42,503 nt of DNA from Clostridia bacterium (GCA_017403205.1 JAFQOM010000106.1:1-42503); one strand, 5' to 3'; numbered from the stretch's first letter, positions 24,113 through 31,736 are shown. Translations and numbers: made by a program. Notes: generated from the sequence alone by a model not told the origin.

Positions 24113-24136
24113 TTTTATTAGCTTATGCTAATAAAA
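24113..24136. repeat. perfect 10-bp palindrome after the lysine-rich gene
   Basis: TTTTATTAGC, loop TTAT, GCTAATAAAA. It lies 23 bases after the stop of the lysine-rich gene. It may be a weak terminator (only a few Us follow on either strand) or an operator-like site for the downstream promoter at 24202. Confidence 0.5.
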
Positions 24137-24201
24137 ATGTCGATTTAATCATAAAAGTAATTTCATAGGTGCATTTCTGTTTATTATGTTTAAAATGACT
24201 A

Positions 24202-24230
24202 TTTACAAAGAAAGTTTTGTATGATAAAAT
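24202..24230 (+). promoter_or_regulatory. sigma-A promoter for the orphan at 24262
   Basis: TTTACA (24202-24207), 17-base spacer, TAAAAT (24225-24230), close to consensus, 31 bases before the chosen ATG. Confidence 0.65.
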
Positions 24231-24261
24231 AAGGCATAAAATGTATGAAGGAGAGATGTTT

Positions 24262-24981
24262 ATGGCTCATGTGTTCTATACAGGCAAACCAACACTTATA
24301 CCAAAAAATACTGCACCAGCTAAAGCTTATAACGATGCTAGACAAAATTTAAACATTGAATATTTGGGTGACTTTTTTTACGAGGACAACTTTCCAATAC
24401 AAGCCAAAAATTGTGAAGTTGGCAAAAAGTATCCTGCGGATGGGGCAAAATGTCAATTTGGTTTTTGGAAGGTAGTAAACAAAGGGGATTTTATTTTAAG
24501 AAATAGACCAGGTGAAAGAGTTGTGCCTTCTCCAGACGGAAGAGAATATCTTGTCAGCTATGTTGTAACGCCAAGAATGTGTTCTGATGATAGGGCATCA
24601 GAACTCCCTCACGGGGCTTTTTATGTTCAAGGTCATGAATATCAAGATATTGTTGATCCTGGTGCTGTAGCACTTGCAACAAATGGTAAGGGTTTGGTTA
24701 GAGATATTGCAAGCGCGATTGTAGATGATCGAACTGCAGACGTAAAAACAACTTTAAAAATAGGCACAACCACATCACAAATTCCAGGAGAAGTTGTTTT
24801 TTTGGGATTTGGAAATGCAAACCATTGCGATACTATGATACAGTCTGTTTTACGCAACAGTTTGCCAGAAGTTTATGCTGATTTTCCTGGTGAAGTTAAA
24901 CCTGCAAGTTTAGATCCAACATTAAACGCTGATTTATACGAAAGGTATGATATTCCAAATCCAGCACCACAACAAAATTAA
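24262..24981 (+). CDS. hypothetical 239-residue cytoplasmic protein
   Basis: No family recognised. The start at 24262 is chosen because AAGGAGAG lies 8 bases upstream; in-frame ATGs at 24241 and 24256 are worse placed. The product begins AHVFYTGKPTLIPKNTAPAK and has segments YEDNFPIQAKNCEVGKKYP, CQFGFWKVVNKGDFILRNRP, SYVVTPRMCSDD and EVVFLGFGNANHCDTM. It is rich in Pro, Asp and Gly, with no signal peptide or membrane helix, and ends NPAPQQN. It has its own near-consensus promoter and lies between the lysine-rich gene and rpmG, an insertion into an otherwise housekeeping neighbourhood. A partner role with the lysine-rich protein is possible but untested. Confidence 0.65.
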   Translation: MAHVFYTGKPTLIPKNTAPAKAYNDARQNLNIEYLGDFFYEDNFPIQAKNCEVGKKYPADGAKCQFGFWKVVNKGDFILRNRPGERVVPSPDGREYLVSYVVTPRMCSDDRASELPHGAFYVQGHEYQDIVDPGAVALATNGKGLVRDIASAIVDDRTADVKTTLKIGTTTSQIPGEVVFLGFGNANHCDTMIQSVLRNSLPEVYADFPGEVKPASLDPTLNADLYERYDIPNPAPQQN

Positions 24982-25028
24982 TGTGCGTTGTTTTAGTTAA
25001 TTTGCACTAAAATAAAAACAAAAAAGCA

Positions 25029-25057
25029 TTGACAAATGACTATAAATATGATATACA
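25029..25057 (+). promoter_or_regulatory. consensus sigma-A promoter for rpmG-secE-nusG
   Basis: TTGACA (25029-25034), 17-base spacer, TATACA (25052-25057). It is one of the best promoters in the window and fits a ribosomal and transcription gene cluster. Confidence 0.75.
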
Positions 25058-25091
25058 AAATTAACACTCTTTTTCGGGGTGTTAATTTTTT
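25057..25091 (+). terminator. terminator-like hairpin overlapping the rpmG promoter
   Basis: AAAATTAACAC (25057-25067) pairs with GTGTTAATTTT (25079-25089), loop of 11, then Ts. It would stop transcripts arriving from the gene ending at 24981, but starts initiated at about 25063 enter after the base of the stem, so the promoter beneath should escape. Confidence 0.65.
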
Positions 25092-25111
25092 GATAAAAAA
25101 AGGTAATTATT

Positions 25112-25261
25112 ATGAGAGACAGAATTACTCTTGCATGCACAGAATGCAAACAAAGAAATTATGATTCATACAAAAACAAAAAGAATGACCCAGACAGAAT
25201 TGAAATGAAAAAATATTGCAAATTTTGCAAAAAGCACACAGCACACAAAGAAACAAAATAA
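25112..25261 (+). CDS. rpmG: 50S ribosomal protein L33
   Basis: A 49-residue protein starting [12 protein letters not shown] and ending [11 protein letters not shown]33 lies near the E site of the 50S subunit. The two pairs CTEC and CKFC (four Cys) mark the zinc-binding C+ type, so this form carries a zinc ribbon. Start ATG is preceded by AAAAAAGG. It lies before secE and nusG, the usual bacterial order. Confidence 0.95.
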   Translation: MRDRITLACTECKQRNYDSYKNKKNDPDRIEMKKYCKFCKKHTAHKETK

Positions 25262-25333
25262 TTTTGTTTTTTCTTTTTTATTGAGCGCATAAATAAATTA
25301 GCGTAAGTTGCTTAAATTTTGGAGGTTTTTTAA

Positions 25334-25642
25334 ATGGCTAAAAAAGAAGTAGAAAAAGAAGAAGCCAAAACTCTTACAAAAAAAGAGATTAAAGAACAAA
25401 AGAAACAAGAAAAGTTAAAACAAAAAGAAAAGCAAGCAAAAAAAGATAAGAAAGAAAAAAAACCAGGCTTATTTAGAAAACTTAAAGAAGCTTGGGGCGA
25501 ACTAAAAAAAGTTACATGGCCTAAATTTGCAACAGTTGTTAAACAAACAGGCGTAGTTATTTTAGTTGTTCTTATTTTTACAGTTGTTTTATTTGGTATA
25601 GATTACCTTCTTGGTCTTTTGTATAACTTGTTTATGTCATAA
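25334..25642 (+). CDS. secE: preprotein translocase subunit SecE
   Basis: SecE clamps SecY in the membrane translocon. This 102-residue form has the core seen in single-helix bacterial SecE: LFRKLKEAWGELKKVTWPKF amphipathic part, then VVILVVLIFTVVLFGIDYLLGLLY as the transmembrane helix. An additional N-terminal tail of ~45 residues is almost entirely Lys and Glu (with KEEAKTLTKKEIKEQKKQEK), predicted as a charged helix; similar tails occur in Firmicute SecE. RBS TTTGGAGG is strong. Confidence 0.95.
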   Translation: MAKKEVEKEEAKTLTKKEIKEQKKQEKLKQKEKQAKKDKKEKKPGLFRKLKEAWGELKKVTWPKFATVVKQTGVVILVVLIFTVVLFGIDYLLGLLYNLFMS

Positions 25643-25676
25643 TATAAAACAAAATTTTTTGATTACGGAGATTTAA

Positions 25677-26201
25677 ATGGAAGAAGAATTAGAAGCAAAA
25701 TGGTATGTTTTACACACATTTTCCGGTTATGAACAAGTTGCTAAAACAAATCTTGAAGTTGTTGTAAAAAAATATAATTTAGAACACCGTATTTTTGATA
25801 TAATTATTCCAATGGAAGAAACCATTGAAGAAAGAAACGGAAAAAAGAAGCTTGTTAGCAGAAAATTAATGCCTTGCTATCTTTTGGTTAAAATGAAATA
25901 TGGTGACGACCTATGGCATAACATAACAAGAACACGTGGTATAACAGGTTTTGTTGGTCCAAAAGGCAGACCTTTGGCCCTTACTCAAGAAGAAATAAGA
26001 AAGCTTCACTTAGAAAAAGTTGTAGTTGATATTGATCTTAAGGCAAATGACAAGATTGAAGTTATAGATGGACCACTAAATACTTTTGTTGGAACAGTTT
26101 TAAGCGTAGACTCTAACGCAAAAAAATGCAAAGTAAATGTTGAAATGTTTGGTAGAGAAACCGCAGTTGATTTAGACTTTGCACAAGTAAGAAAAATTTA
26201 A
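25677..26201 (+). CDS. nusG: transcription termination/antitermination protein NusG
   Basis: NusG binds RNA polymerase through its N-terminal domain and couples it to Rho or the ribosome through its KOW domain. The 174-residue protein starts EEELEAKWYVLHTFSGYEQ, has LVSRKLMPCYLLVKM and TRGITGFVG, and the KOW motif DKIEVIDGPLNTFVGTV. Length is normal. RBS ACGGAG. It follows secE by 34 bases and precedes the L1-controlled rplK gene. Confidence 0.97.
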   Translation: MEEELEAKWYVLHTFSGYEQVAKTNLEVVVKKYNLEHRIFDIIIPMEETIEERNGKKKLVSRKLMPCYLLVKMKYGDDLWHNITRTRGITGFVGPKGRPLALTQEEIRKLHLEKVVVDIDLKANDKIEVIDGPLNTFVGTVLSVDSNAKKCKVNVEMFGRETAVDLDFAQVRKI

Positions 26202-26300
26202 TTAGAGTAAACTTAATTTGATAATATTTTTTCAAGTCAAAACAAAAATTTATTTAAACTGCGAGTTTTTTTGTTAGATTAAGAAAAATTATTATATATC

Positions 26301-26327
26301 GCAAGTTTGTTTTAAAAACAAAGTTGC
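26301..26327 (+). other. inverted repeat in the nusG-rplK leader
   Basis: GCAA-G-TTTGTTT (26301-26312) pairs with AAACAAA-G-TTGC (26316-26327) with a single G-G mismatch. It is 35 bases ahead of the L1-type element and has no T-run, so it is not a plain terminator; probably a leader RNA stem. Confidence 0.45.
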
Positions 26328-26361
26328 AAATAAAATTTTGGATAATACCAAAGTTTTATAT

Positions 26362-26402
26362 GTGGGAGAGTGTAAATTTTTTATGCATTCGATAAAAACC
26401 AC
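26362..26402 (+). promoter_or_regulatory. ribosomal protein L1 binding element (rplK leader)
   Basis: GTGGGAG at 26362 and ACCAC at 26398 form the outer stem, GAGTG/CATTC an inner one. The GGUGGGAG...ACCACC pattern is that of helix 76 of 23S rRNA, where L1 binds, so L1 can repress its own operon by binding this copy in mRNA. The element ends about 27 bases before the rplK ATG and the AGGAGG. Confidence 0.7.
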
Positions 26403-26429
26403 TTATTTGCCACAAGGCAGGAGGAAAAA

Positions 26430-26858
26430 ATGGCAGAGAAAAAAGTTAAGGCAATTGTTAAGTTACAATTACCTGCAGCAAAAGCTACCCCAGGACCACC
26501 AGTTGGCTCAACACTAGGACCTCATGGTATTAATATTGCTGCTTTCACAAAAGAATTTAACGATAAGACAGCAGACAAGGCAGGTTTAGTTATCCCTGTT
26601 GTTGTTACTATCATGGAGGATAGGTCTTTCACATTTGTTCTCAAAACTCCACCAGCAGCAGTTTTAATTAAAAAAGCATGTGGAATTGATAAAGCAAGTG
26701 CAACTCCAAACAAAACAAAAGTCGCAAAAATTACCAAAGCCCAAATTAAGGAAATAGCAGAATTAAAAATGCCAGACCTTAATGCAGCAAGCATCGAAAG
26801 TGCTATGTCAATGATAGCTGGTGCAGCAAGAAGCATGGGTGTAGAGGTTGTTGATTAA
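26430..26858 (+). CDS. rplK: 50S ribosomal protein L11
   Basis: L11 forms the base of the L7/L12 stalk on 23S rRNA and is needed for factor binding. The 142-residue protein starts [20 protein letters not shown], with [18 protein letters not shown] and [10 protein letters not shown], the classical L11 signatures ([13 protein letters not shown] in other bacteria). Strong AGGAGG RBS. It is preceded by an L1-type element and followed by a second in front of rplA. Confidence 0.97.
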   Translation: MAEKKVKAIVKLQLPAAKATPGPPVGSTLGPHGINIAAFTKEFNDKTADKAGLVIPVVVTIMEDRSFTFVLKTPPAAVLIKKACGIDKASATPNKTKVAKITKAQIKEIAELKMPDLNAASIESAMSMIAGAARSMGVEVVD

Positions 26859-26863
26859 TTATA

Positions 26864-26903
26864 GTGGGAGAGAGCAAATTTAGGTTGTTCTCACATGTAC
26901 CAC
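26864..26903 (+). promoter_or_regulatory. second ribosomal protein L1 binding element (rplA leader)
   Basis: GTGGGAG (26864) and ACCAC (26899) again flank an inner stem, GAGAGCAA/TTGTTCTC (8 bp with one G-U), just before the AGGAGG of rplA. It starts 5 bases after the rplK stop. The same site twice in one transcript implies L1 can repress translation of both genes separately. Confidence 0.7.
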
Positions 26904-26914
26904 AGGAGGTAATA

Positions 26915-27601
26915 ATGAAAGTAGGAAAAAGATATAAAGAAGTTAGCGCTCTTGTTGAAAAATCAAAAGTTTATGAACCAAAAGAAGCTTTAGAACTTTT
27001 AATTAAAACAGCAAAAGCAAAGTTTGACGAAAGTGTTGAACTTCACGTTAAACTTGGCGTTGACGGCAGAAGTGCTGACCAACAAGTTAGAGGAACTGTT
27101 GTTCTTCCAGCAGGAACAGGTAAAACAAAAAAAGTTTTGGTTATTGCTAAAGGCGATAAAGCTGACGAAGCAACAAAACTTGGTGCTGATGTTGTTGGTG
27201 CAGAAGAAATTATCACAAAAATTCAAGGCGGATGGCTTGATTTTGACGTTTGTATCACAACACCTGATATGATGGGTTTTGTTGGTCGTGTTGCTAAAAT
27301 ATTGGGACCTAAAGGCTTAATGCCAAACCCAAAAAGTGGCACAGTTACAATGGACGTTGCAAAAGCTATTAATGATGTTAAAGCTGGTAAAGTTGAATAT
27401 AGACTTGATAAAGCAAACATTGTTCACGTTGGTATTGGTAAAGTTAGCTTTGGTGTTGAAAAGTTATTTGAAAACTATGATGCACTTATGAGCGCTTTAG
27501 TTAAAGCAAAACCAGCAGCAGCTAAGGGTGTTTATTTAAAGAGCATTACATTAAGCTCTACAATGGGCCCTGGAATTAAAACTTCTTACAAAATGAACTA
27601 A
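26915..27601 (+). CDS. rplA: 50S ribosomal protein L1
   Basis: L1 sits on the mobile stalk that helps release deacylated tRNA and it represses its own operon. The 228-residue protein starts MKVGKRYKE, has [24 protein letters not shown] and the signature [16 protein letters not shown], then [19 protein letters not shown] at 26915 follows the AGGAGGT RBS; a longer open frame upstream is the leader element, not coding. A strong terminator follows, and rplJ/rplL are absent here. Confidence 0.97.
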   Translation: MKVGKRYKEVSALVEKSKVYEPKEALELLIKTAKAKFDESVELHVKLGVDGRSADQQVRGTVVLPAGTGKTKKVLVIAKGDKADEATKLGADVVGAEEIITKIQGGWLDFDVCITTPDMMGFVGRVAKILGPKGLMPNPKSGTVTMDVAKAINDVKAGKVEYRLDKANIVHVGIGKVSFGVEKLFENYDALMSALVKAKPAAAKGVYLKSITLSSTMGPGIKTSYKMN

Positions 27602-27617
27602 TATTTTAAAAGTTTAA

Positions 27618-27649
27618 AAAACCTAGAAAAAATTTTCTAGGTTTTTTTT
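27618..27649 (+). terminator. terminator after rplA
   Basis: AACCTAGAAAA / TTTTCTAGGTT stem with loop AA and eight Ts. It closes the rplK-rplA unit before thyA. Confidence 0.9.
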
Positions 27650-27695
27650 GTTACACAAGGTTATTAAATCTTTAAATTTTTGTTAAAAAATCGTT

Positions 27696-27723
27696 TTGAA
27701 AATGCGTATAAAAATTATAGAAT
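27696..27723 (+). promoter_or_regulatory. sigma-A promoter for thyA-folA
   Basis: TTGAAA (27696-27701), 16-base spacer, TAGAAT (27718-27723), 26 bases before the thyA ATG. Confidence 0.6.
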
Positions 27724-27748
27724 ATATTTCAAAGGAGATATATTATAA

Positions 27749-28579
27749 ATGAGTTACGCAGATGATGTTTTTATACAAAACGCTAAAAAGATTTTAAACG
27801 AAGGCATTTGGGATACTACTGGTCCTGTTAGACCAAGATGGAGTGATGGCAGTGAAGCTCACACTAAAAAGTGCTTTTGCATTGTAAATAGATATGATTT
27901 GTCAAAAGAATTTCCAGTTATGACTCTTAGAAAAACTGCTTTTAAAAATTGTGTAGACGAAATATTGTGGATCTGGCAAAAAAAATCAAACAACATTAAA
28001 GATTTACATAGCCATATTTGGGATAGCTGGGCAGACGAAAATGGGAGTATTGGCAAGGCTTATGGCTATCAATTAGGCGTAAAACACAAATACAAAGAAG
28101 GCGAAATGGACCAGGTAGACAGGGTTTTGTATGATCTTAAACATAATAAACTAAGCCGTAGAATTATGACTAACATTTATACTTTTCAAGATTTACACGA
28201 AATGAACTTGTATCCATGTGCTTATAGCATGACATTTAACGTTACAGGTAACAAACTTAATGGTATTTTAAACCAAAGGTCACAAGACATGCTTACAGCA
28301 AATAACTGGAATATTTGTCAATATGCTGTATTAATGCATATGTTTGCTCAAGTTTCTGGGCTTGAGGTTGGTGAGCTTGTTCATGTTATTGCAGATGCTC
28401 ACATTTATGATAGGCACTTGCCTCTTGTAGAAGAAATGATAAAACGTCCAACCTATCCTGCTCCAAAATTTAAAATTGATAAAAGTATTACTAATTTTTA
28501 TGACTTTACAGTTGATAGTTTTGAGCTTGAGGGCTATGAACACAACCCACCAATTGGTAAAATAGAAGTTGCTGTTTAA
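27749..28579 (+). CDS. thyA: thymidylate synthase
   Basis: ThyA makes dTMP from dUMP with methylene-THF, giving dihydrofolate. This 276-residue protein has the catalytic Cys157 in NLYPCAYSMTFNV, SRRIMTNIY with the paired Arg, the NQRSQDMLTANNWNICQYA dUMP/folate region and DAHIYDRH. The RSQDMLTANNWN form (instead of RSxDxxLGxPFN) places it in a divergent group common in Clostridia. RBS AAAGGAGATATAT. folA follows 52 bases later, closing the folate cycle. Confidence 0.95.
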   Translation: MSYADDVFIQNAKKILNEGIWDTTGPVRPRWSDGSEAHTKKCFCIVNRYDLSKEFPVMTLRKTAFKNCVDEILWIWQKKSNNIKDLHSHIWDSWADENGSIGKAYGYQLGVKHKYKEGEMDQVDRVLYDLKHNKLSRRIMTNIYTFQDLHEMNLYPCAYSMTFNVTGNKLNGILNQRSQDMLTANNWNICQYAVLMHMFAQVSGLEVGELVHVIADAHIYDRHLPLVEEMIKRPTYPAPKFKIDKSITNFYDFTVDSFELEGYEHNPPIGKIEVAV

Positions 28580-28631
28580 TATTAAAAATTTTGCTTAAAG
28601 CAAAACATTTAGACAATAAAAAGGGGTTTTT

Positions 28632-29165
28632 ATGAATTTAATTGTTGCTGTTGATAATAACTGGGGTATAGGCTCTAAAAACGGGCTTTTGTATAACCTG
28701 AAACAAGATATGAATTATTTTAAAGAAAAGACAATGAATAAAGTTGTTGTTATGGGAGATAGAACTTTGGCTTCCTTCCCTAATGGCAATCCTTTAAAAA
28801 ATAGAATTAATATTTGTTTAAGCGATGATAAAGATTTTCAAAAAGAAGGCGTAACAGTTGTAAACTCGCTTACAGAACTTTTTGAAACACTTGCTTTTTA
28901 TGATACAGAAAATATTTTTGTTATAGGTGGAGCGTATGTTTATAAACAACTTTTGCCATATTGTCATAAAGCATATATAACAAAAATTAAAAGCGAAAAG
29001 CCAGCAGATAGGTTTTTCCCAAATCTTGATATCGACAAAGACTGGGTGTTAGATAAAACTAGTGACCCATGCTATGAAAACGAAATAGTGTTTTATTTTT
29101 GTGAATATATTAACAAAAATCCACAAAAATTTAATTATGGTTATGAAAAGCCTGAGTTGTTTTAA
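28632..29165 (+). CDS. folA: dihydrofolate reductase
   Basis: FolA reduces dihydrofolate to THF with NADPH. The 177-residue protein reads MNLIVAVDNNWGIGSKNGLL, with the WGIG substrate/cofactor segment, KVVVMGDRTLASFPNGNPL, the NADPH-binding FVIGGAYVYKQLLPY and YITKIKSEKPADRFFPNLD. The normal length is ~160, and the end PQKFNYGYEKPELF is slightly extended. RBS AAAAAGGGG. Paired with thyA. Confidence 0.93.
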   Translation: MNLIVAVDNNWGIGSKNGLLYNLKQDMNYFKEKTMNKVVVMGDRTLASFPNGNPLKNRINICLSDDKDFQKEGVTVVNSLTELFETLAFYDTENIFVIGGAYVYKQLLPYCHKAYITKIKSEKPADRFFPNLDIDKDWVLDKTSDPCYENEIVFYFCEYINKNPQKFNYGYEKPELF

Positions 29166-29229
29166 TAAAATAAAAGCTGTTTAATTTAAAATAACAATTG
29201 TAATCTTTAATAAATTATTGTAAAATTAT

Positions 29230-29267
29230 ATTGTTAAAAAGAATTTTCTTTTTAACAATATTTTTTT
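29230..29267 (+). terminator. terminator after folA
   Basis: A perfect 14-bp stem ATTGTTAAAAAGAA / TTCTTTTTAACAAT with a 2-base loop, followed by an A and a run of Ts. Confidence 0.85.
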
Positions 29268-29351
29268 AAAAAAGTAAAAAAATGATAAAACAAAAATACA
29301 TATTTTAATGTGTTTTAGCGGTATATAGCAAATTTTAAAAGGTAAAATAAT

Positions 29352-30206
29352 ATGTATAAATATGAGTTTATTGCAGATAAATCCGGCAAACTTAGTGACG
29401 CTTTATATTCATTTGGATTAAAGCCTAGTCAAGTAAGTAAATTGCTTAAAAACAAAGATGTTAGAATTGACAACATTAAATATAATTTTGATGCTTTGGT
29501 TGATGAGGGTCAAAATATAACTTTTTTTATAAATGAAAATTTGGAAGAGAGCGCAAAAAATTTTAACATTATTTATGAAGATGAAAATATTGTGGTTATA
29601 AACAAGCCGGCAGGTGTAGAGGTTACAGGAAGCGAAAAAAGTATTGATAAGTTGATGAACATGAGGGCTGTTCATAGATTAGATAAAAACACAAAAGGTT
29701 TGTTGATTTTGGCTAAAAATAAAGAGGCAGAACATAGCTTGCTTAAAGCATTTAAAGAGCATAATATAGAAAAACATTATGTATGTGAAGTGTTGGGTAA
29801 TAGTGATTATAAAGGTAAAGTTTATGAAGCATATTTAAAAAAAAACAGCAAACTTGCTATAGTTCAGGTTACAAAAGATTATCAGCCAAATAGTGCTAAA
29901 ATATTAACGCAATTTAAAACAATAAAAAAAGGTAATAAAACTAGTGTTGTAGAGTGCAATTTATTAACAGGCAAAACACATCAAATAAGGGCTCATTTAG
30001 CATTTTTAGGCAACCCAATTTTGGGTGACGATAAGTATGGCAACAAAGAATTAAACAAAACACTAAAAGAAAACAAACAAAAATTGTTTTGCTATTTTTT
30101 AAAGTTTGTAAATTTGTCTGCTCCGTTAGAATATTTAAATCAAAAAGAATTTTTTATATATGATAAATGGTGTGAAAACATTTTAAAAGCACTTAAAAAA
30201 AATTAA
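29352..30206 (+). CDS. RluA-family pseudouridine synthase
   Basis: An rRNA or tRNA pseudouridine synthase with an N-terminal S4 RNA-binding domain (GLKPSQVSKLLKNKDVRIDN) and the RluA catalytic domain: NIVVINKPAGVEV, the active-site HRLDKNTKGLLILAKN with the catalytic Asp, LLTGKTHQIRAHLAFLGNPI, and LGDDKYG. The usual HRLDxxTSG reads HRLDKNTKG, a change of the Ser to Lys. 284 residues. Target nucleotide (23S 955/1911 type or other) cannot be given from sequence. No strong RBS: only AAAAGG about 8 bases before ATG. Confidence 0.88.
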   Translation: MYKYEFIADKSGKLSDALYSFGLKPSQVSKLLKNKDVRIDNIKYNFDALVDEGQNITFFINENLEESAKNFNIIYEDENIVVINKPAGVEVTGSEKSIDKLMNMRAVHRLDKNTKGLLILAKNKEAEHSLLKAFKEHNIEKHYVCEVLGNSDYKGKVYEAYLKKNSKLAIVQVTKDYQPNSAKILTQFKTIKKGNKTSVVECNLLTGKTHQIRAHLAFLGNPILGDDKYGNKELNKTLKENKQKLFCYFLKFVNLSAPLEYLNQKEFFIYDKWCENILKALKKN

Positions 30207-30313
30207 CAATAAAATATTTTAAAAGCCGCAGTTTAAAAGGTTTTTAACATTTTTTATATTTAAAATTTATTAAAAACTTAAACCGTTATTTTATTAGATT
30301 AAGGAATAATTTT

Positions 30314-30487
30314 ATGAACAAATTAGATTTATTAAAACTTGCAGAAGAACAAGATGTAGAGGCATATAGCATGGAAGATTTTGAGCAAGAACAAAGTGTT
30401 AATTCTACAGAAAAGTATAAACAAGACTATCAAGATTATTATGATGATGTTAAACAAGCAAGCAAATATATAAAAGAGGATTGGTAA
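30314..30487 (+). CDS. 57-residue acidic small protein
   Basis: An open frame with ATG at 30314 and AAGGA eight bases before it. The product reads MNKLDLLKLAEEQDVEAYS, then MEDFEQEQSVNSTEKYKQDY and finishes QASKYIKEDW. It is rich in Asp, Glu, Gln and Tyr, with helical periodicity, no Cys and no membrane segment. Codon use matches its neighbours. The stop at 30485-30487 lies 33 bases before the cation efflux gene, so the two are probably one transcript. Family unknown. Confidence 0.65.
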   Translation: MNKLDLLKLAEEQDVEAYSMEDFEQEQSVNSTEKYKQDYQDYYDDVKQASKYIKEDW

Positions 30488-30519
30488 ATCAAAATATAAA
30501 TTTTAAGGGAAAAAGTATA

Positions 30520-31689
30520 ATGATTACATTAATTAAAAAGTTGTTTATAAAAGATTATAAAAATACAAGAGATGCTTCAGTTAGGTTTAGATATGGTGTT
30601 GTTGCTGGTATTTTTGGACTTATTTCAAACTTATTATTGTTTGCTTCAAAGCTTATAGTTGGTTTAATAGGGGCAAGTATTACTATTGTTGCAGATGCGG
30701 TTAATAACCTTGCAGATATGGGCAGTAATTGTGTTGTTATTTTTGGGTTTAAATTATCTTCTAAACCAGCGGATTCTGAGCATCCTTTTGGTCATGCAAG
30801 ATACGAGCAAATTATGGCGTTGATTGTTGCTGTGTTGGTTGTTTCTATTGGCCTTTTACTTGGCAAAAGTTCTATAGAAAAAATAATTTCAAACGATAAA
30901 ACTTCTGTTAGTATTGCAACTTATATTGTTTTGGGGTCGGCAATTTTAATTAAAATTTTTCAAGCAGTATTGTATAACAATTTTTCTAAAAGTATTAACA
31001 GTCAAGTTTTAAAAGCAAGCAGCATAGACAGTAGAAACGATGTTATTTCTACAACTGCGGTTTTAGTTGCAACAATTTTAATCCATATCTTTGGTGATGT
31101 TGGTATTAGTATTGACGGCCTTTTTGGTATTCTTGTTTCTATATTTATTATTATTTCAAGTTTAAAGCTTGTTAAAGAGACAATAGGCCCTCTTTTGGGA
31201 GAAATGCCAGAAAAAGATTTTATTGACGAACTTAAGAAAAAGCTTTTAAGTTATAAAGGTATTTTGGGAATACACGACTTTTTAATTCACTCTTATGGTC
31301 CAAACACTTATTTTGCAAGTGTGCATGCTGAAGTGTCTAATAAAGTTGATGTTATGATTTCACACGATATGATTGACAATATAGAAAAGGATTTTAAAGA
31401 TATTTATAATATATCACTGTCAATTCACATGGATCCAATAGAAAATGAGAATGAAGAGGTAAACTTTCACAAACAAAAGGTTAAGGTTATATTAGATAAC
31501 TTTGACAAAAGTCTAGATTTTCATGATTTTAGGCTTGTTAGTGGCGAAACGCACACAAATTTAATATTTGATGTTGTTATACCTTTTGCCAGCAAAATAA
31601 CAGTGGAAGATATTAAAGCAGAGTTGTATGACAAGTATAAAAAAGAAGAAAAAACTTTTTATTTTGTAATTAATGTAGATAGAATTTAG
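30520..31689 (+). CDS. cation diffusion facilitator family transporter
   Basis: A 389-residue CDF protein that exports a divalent metal in exchange for protons. Six transmembrane helices are seen from RYGVVAGIFGLISNLLLF through LFGILVSIFIIIS. In TM2, ADAVNNLADMGSN gives N-x3-D where zinc/iron members have D-x3-D or H-x3-D; TM5 keeps DSRNDV (D-x3-D). Asn-containing sites of this kind are associated with Mn exporters such as MntE, so Mn2+ is a fair guess. HPFGHARYEQ is the conserved family loop. The C-terminal cytoplasmic dimerisation domain has LIHSYGPNTYFASVHAEV and a duplicate tail segment of ~80 residues, longer than usual. Start at 30520 follows AAGGG. Confidence 0.88.
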   Translation: MITLIKKLFIKDYKNTRDASVRFRYGVVAGIFGLISNLLLFASKLIVGLIGASITIVADAVNNLADMGSNCVVIFGFKLSSKPADSEHPFGHARYEQIMALIVAVLVVSIGLLLGKSSIEKIISNDKTSVSIATYIVLGSAILIKIFQAVLYNNFSKSINSQVLKASSIDSRNDVISTTAVLVATILIHIFGDVGISIDGLFGILVSIFIIISSLKLVKETIGPLLGEMPEKDFIDELKKKLLSYKGILGIHDFLIHSYGPNTYFASVHAEVSNKVDVMISHDMIDNIEKDFKDIYNISLSIHMDPIENENEEVNFHKQKVKVILDNFDKSLDFHDFRLVSGETHTNLIFDVVIPFASKITVEDIKAELYDKYKKEEKTFYFVINVDRI

Positions 31690-31690
31690 C

Positions 31691-31736
31691 AAAAAACTTA
31701 TCAACAAAACAATAAAAATTGTTGATAAGTTTTTTT
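31691..31736 (+). terminator. terminator after the CDF gene
   Basis: AAAAAACTTATCAACAA pairs with TTGTTGATAAGTTTTTTT across an 11-base A-rich loop. Confidence 0.9.

Noticed and set aside
26864..26914. An upstream GTG start extending rplA by 17 codons
   Set aside because: The added codons lie in the L1-type RNA element; the ATG at 26915 has the RBS and matches the family start.
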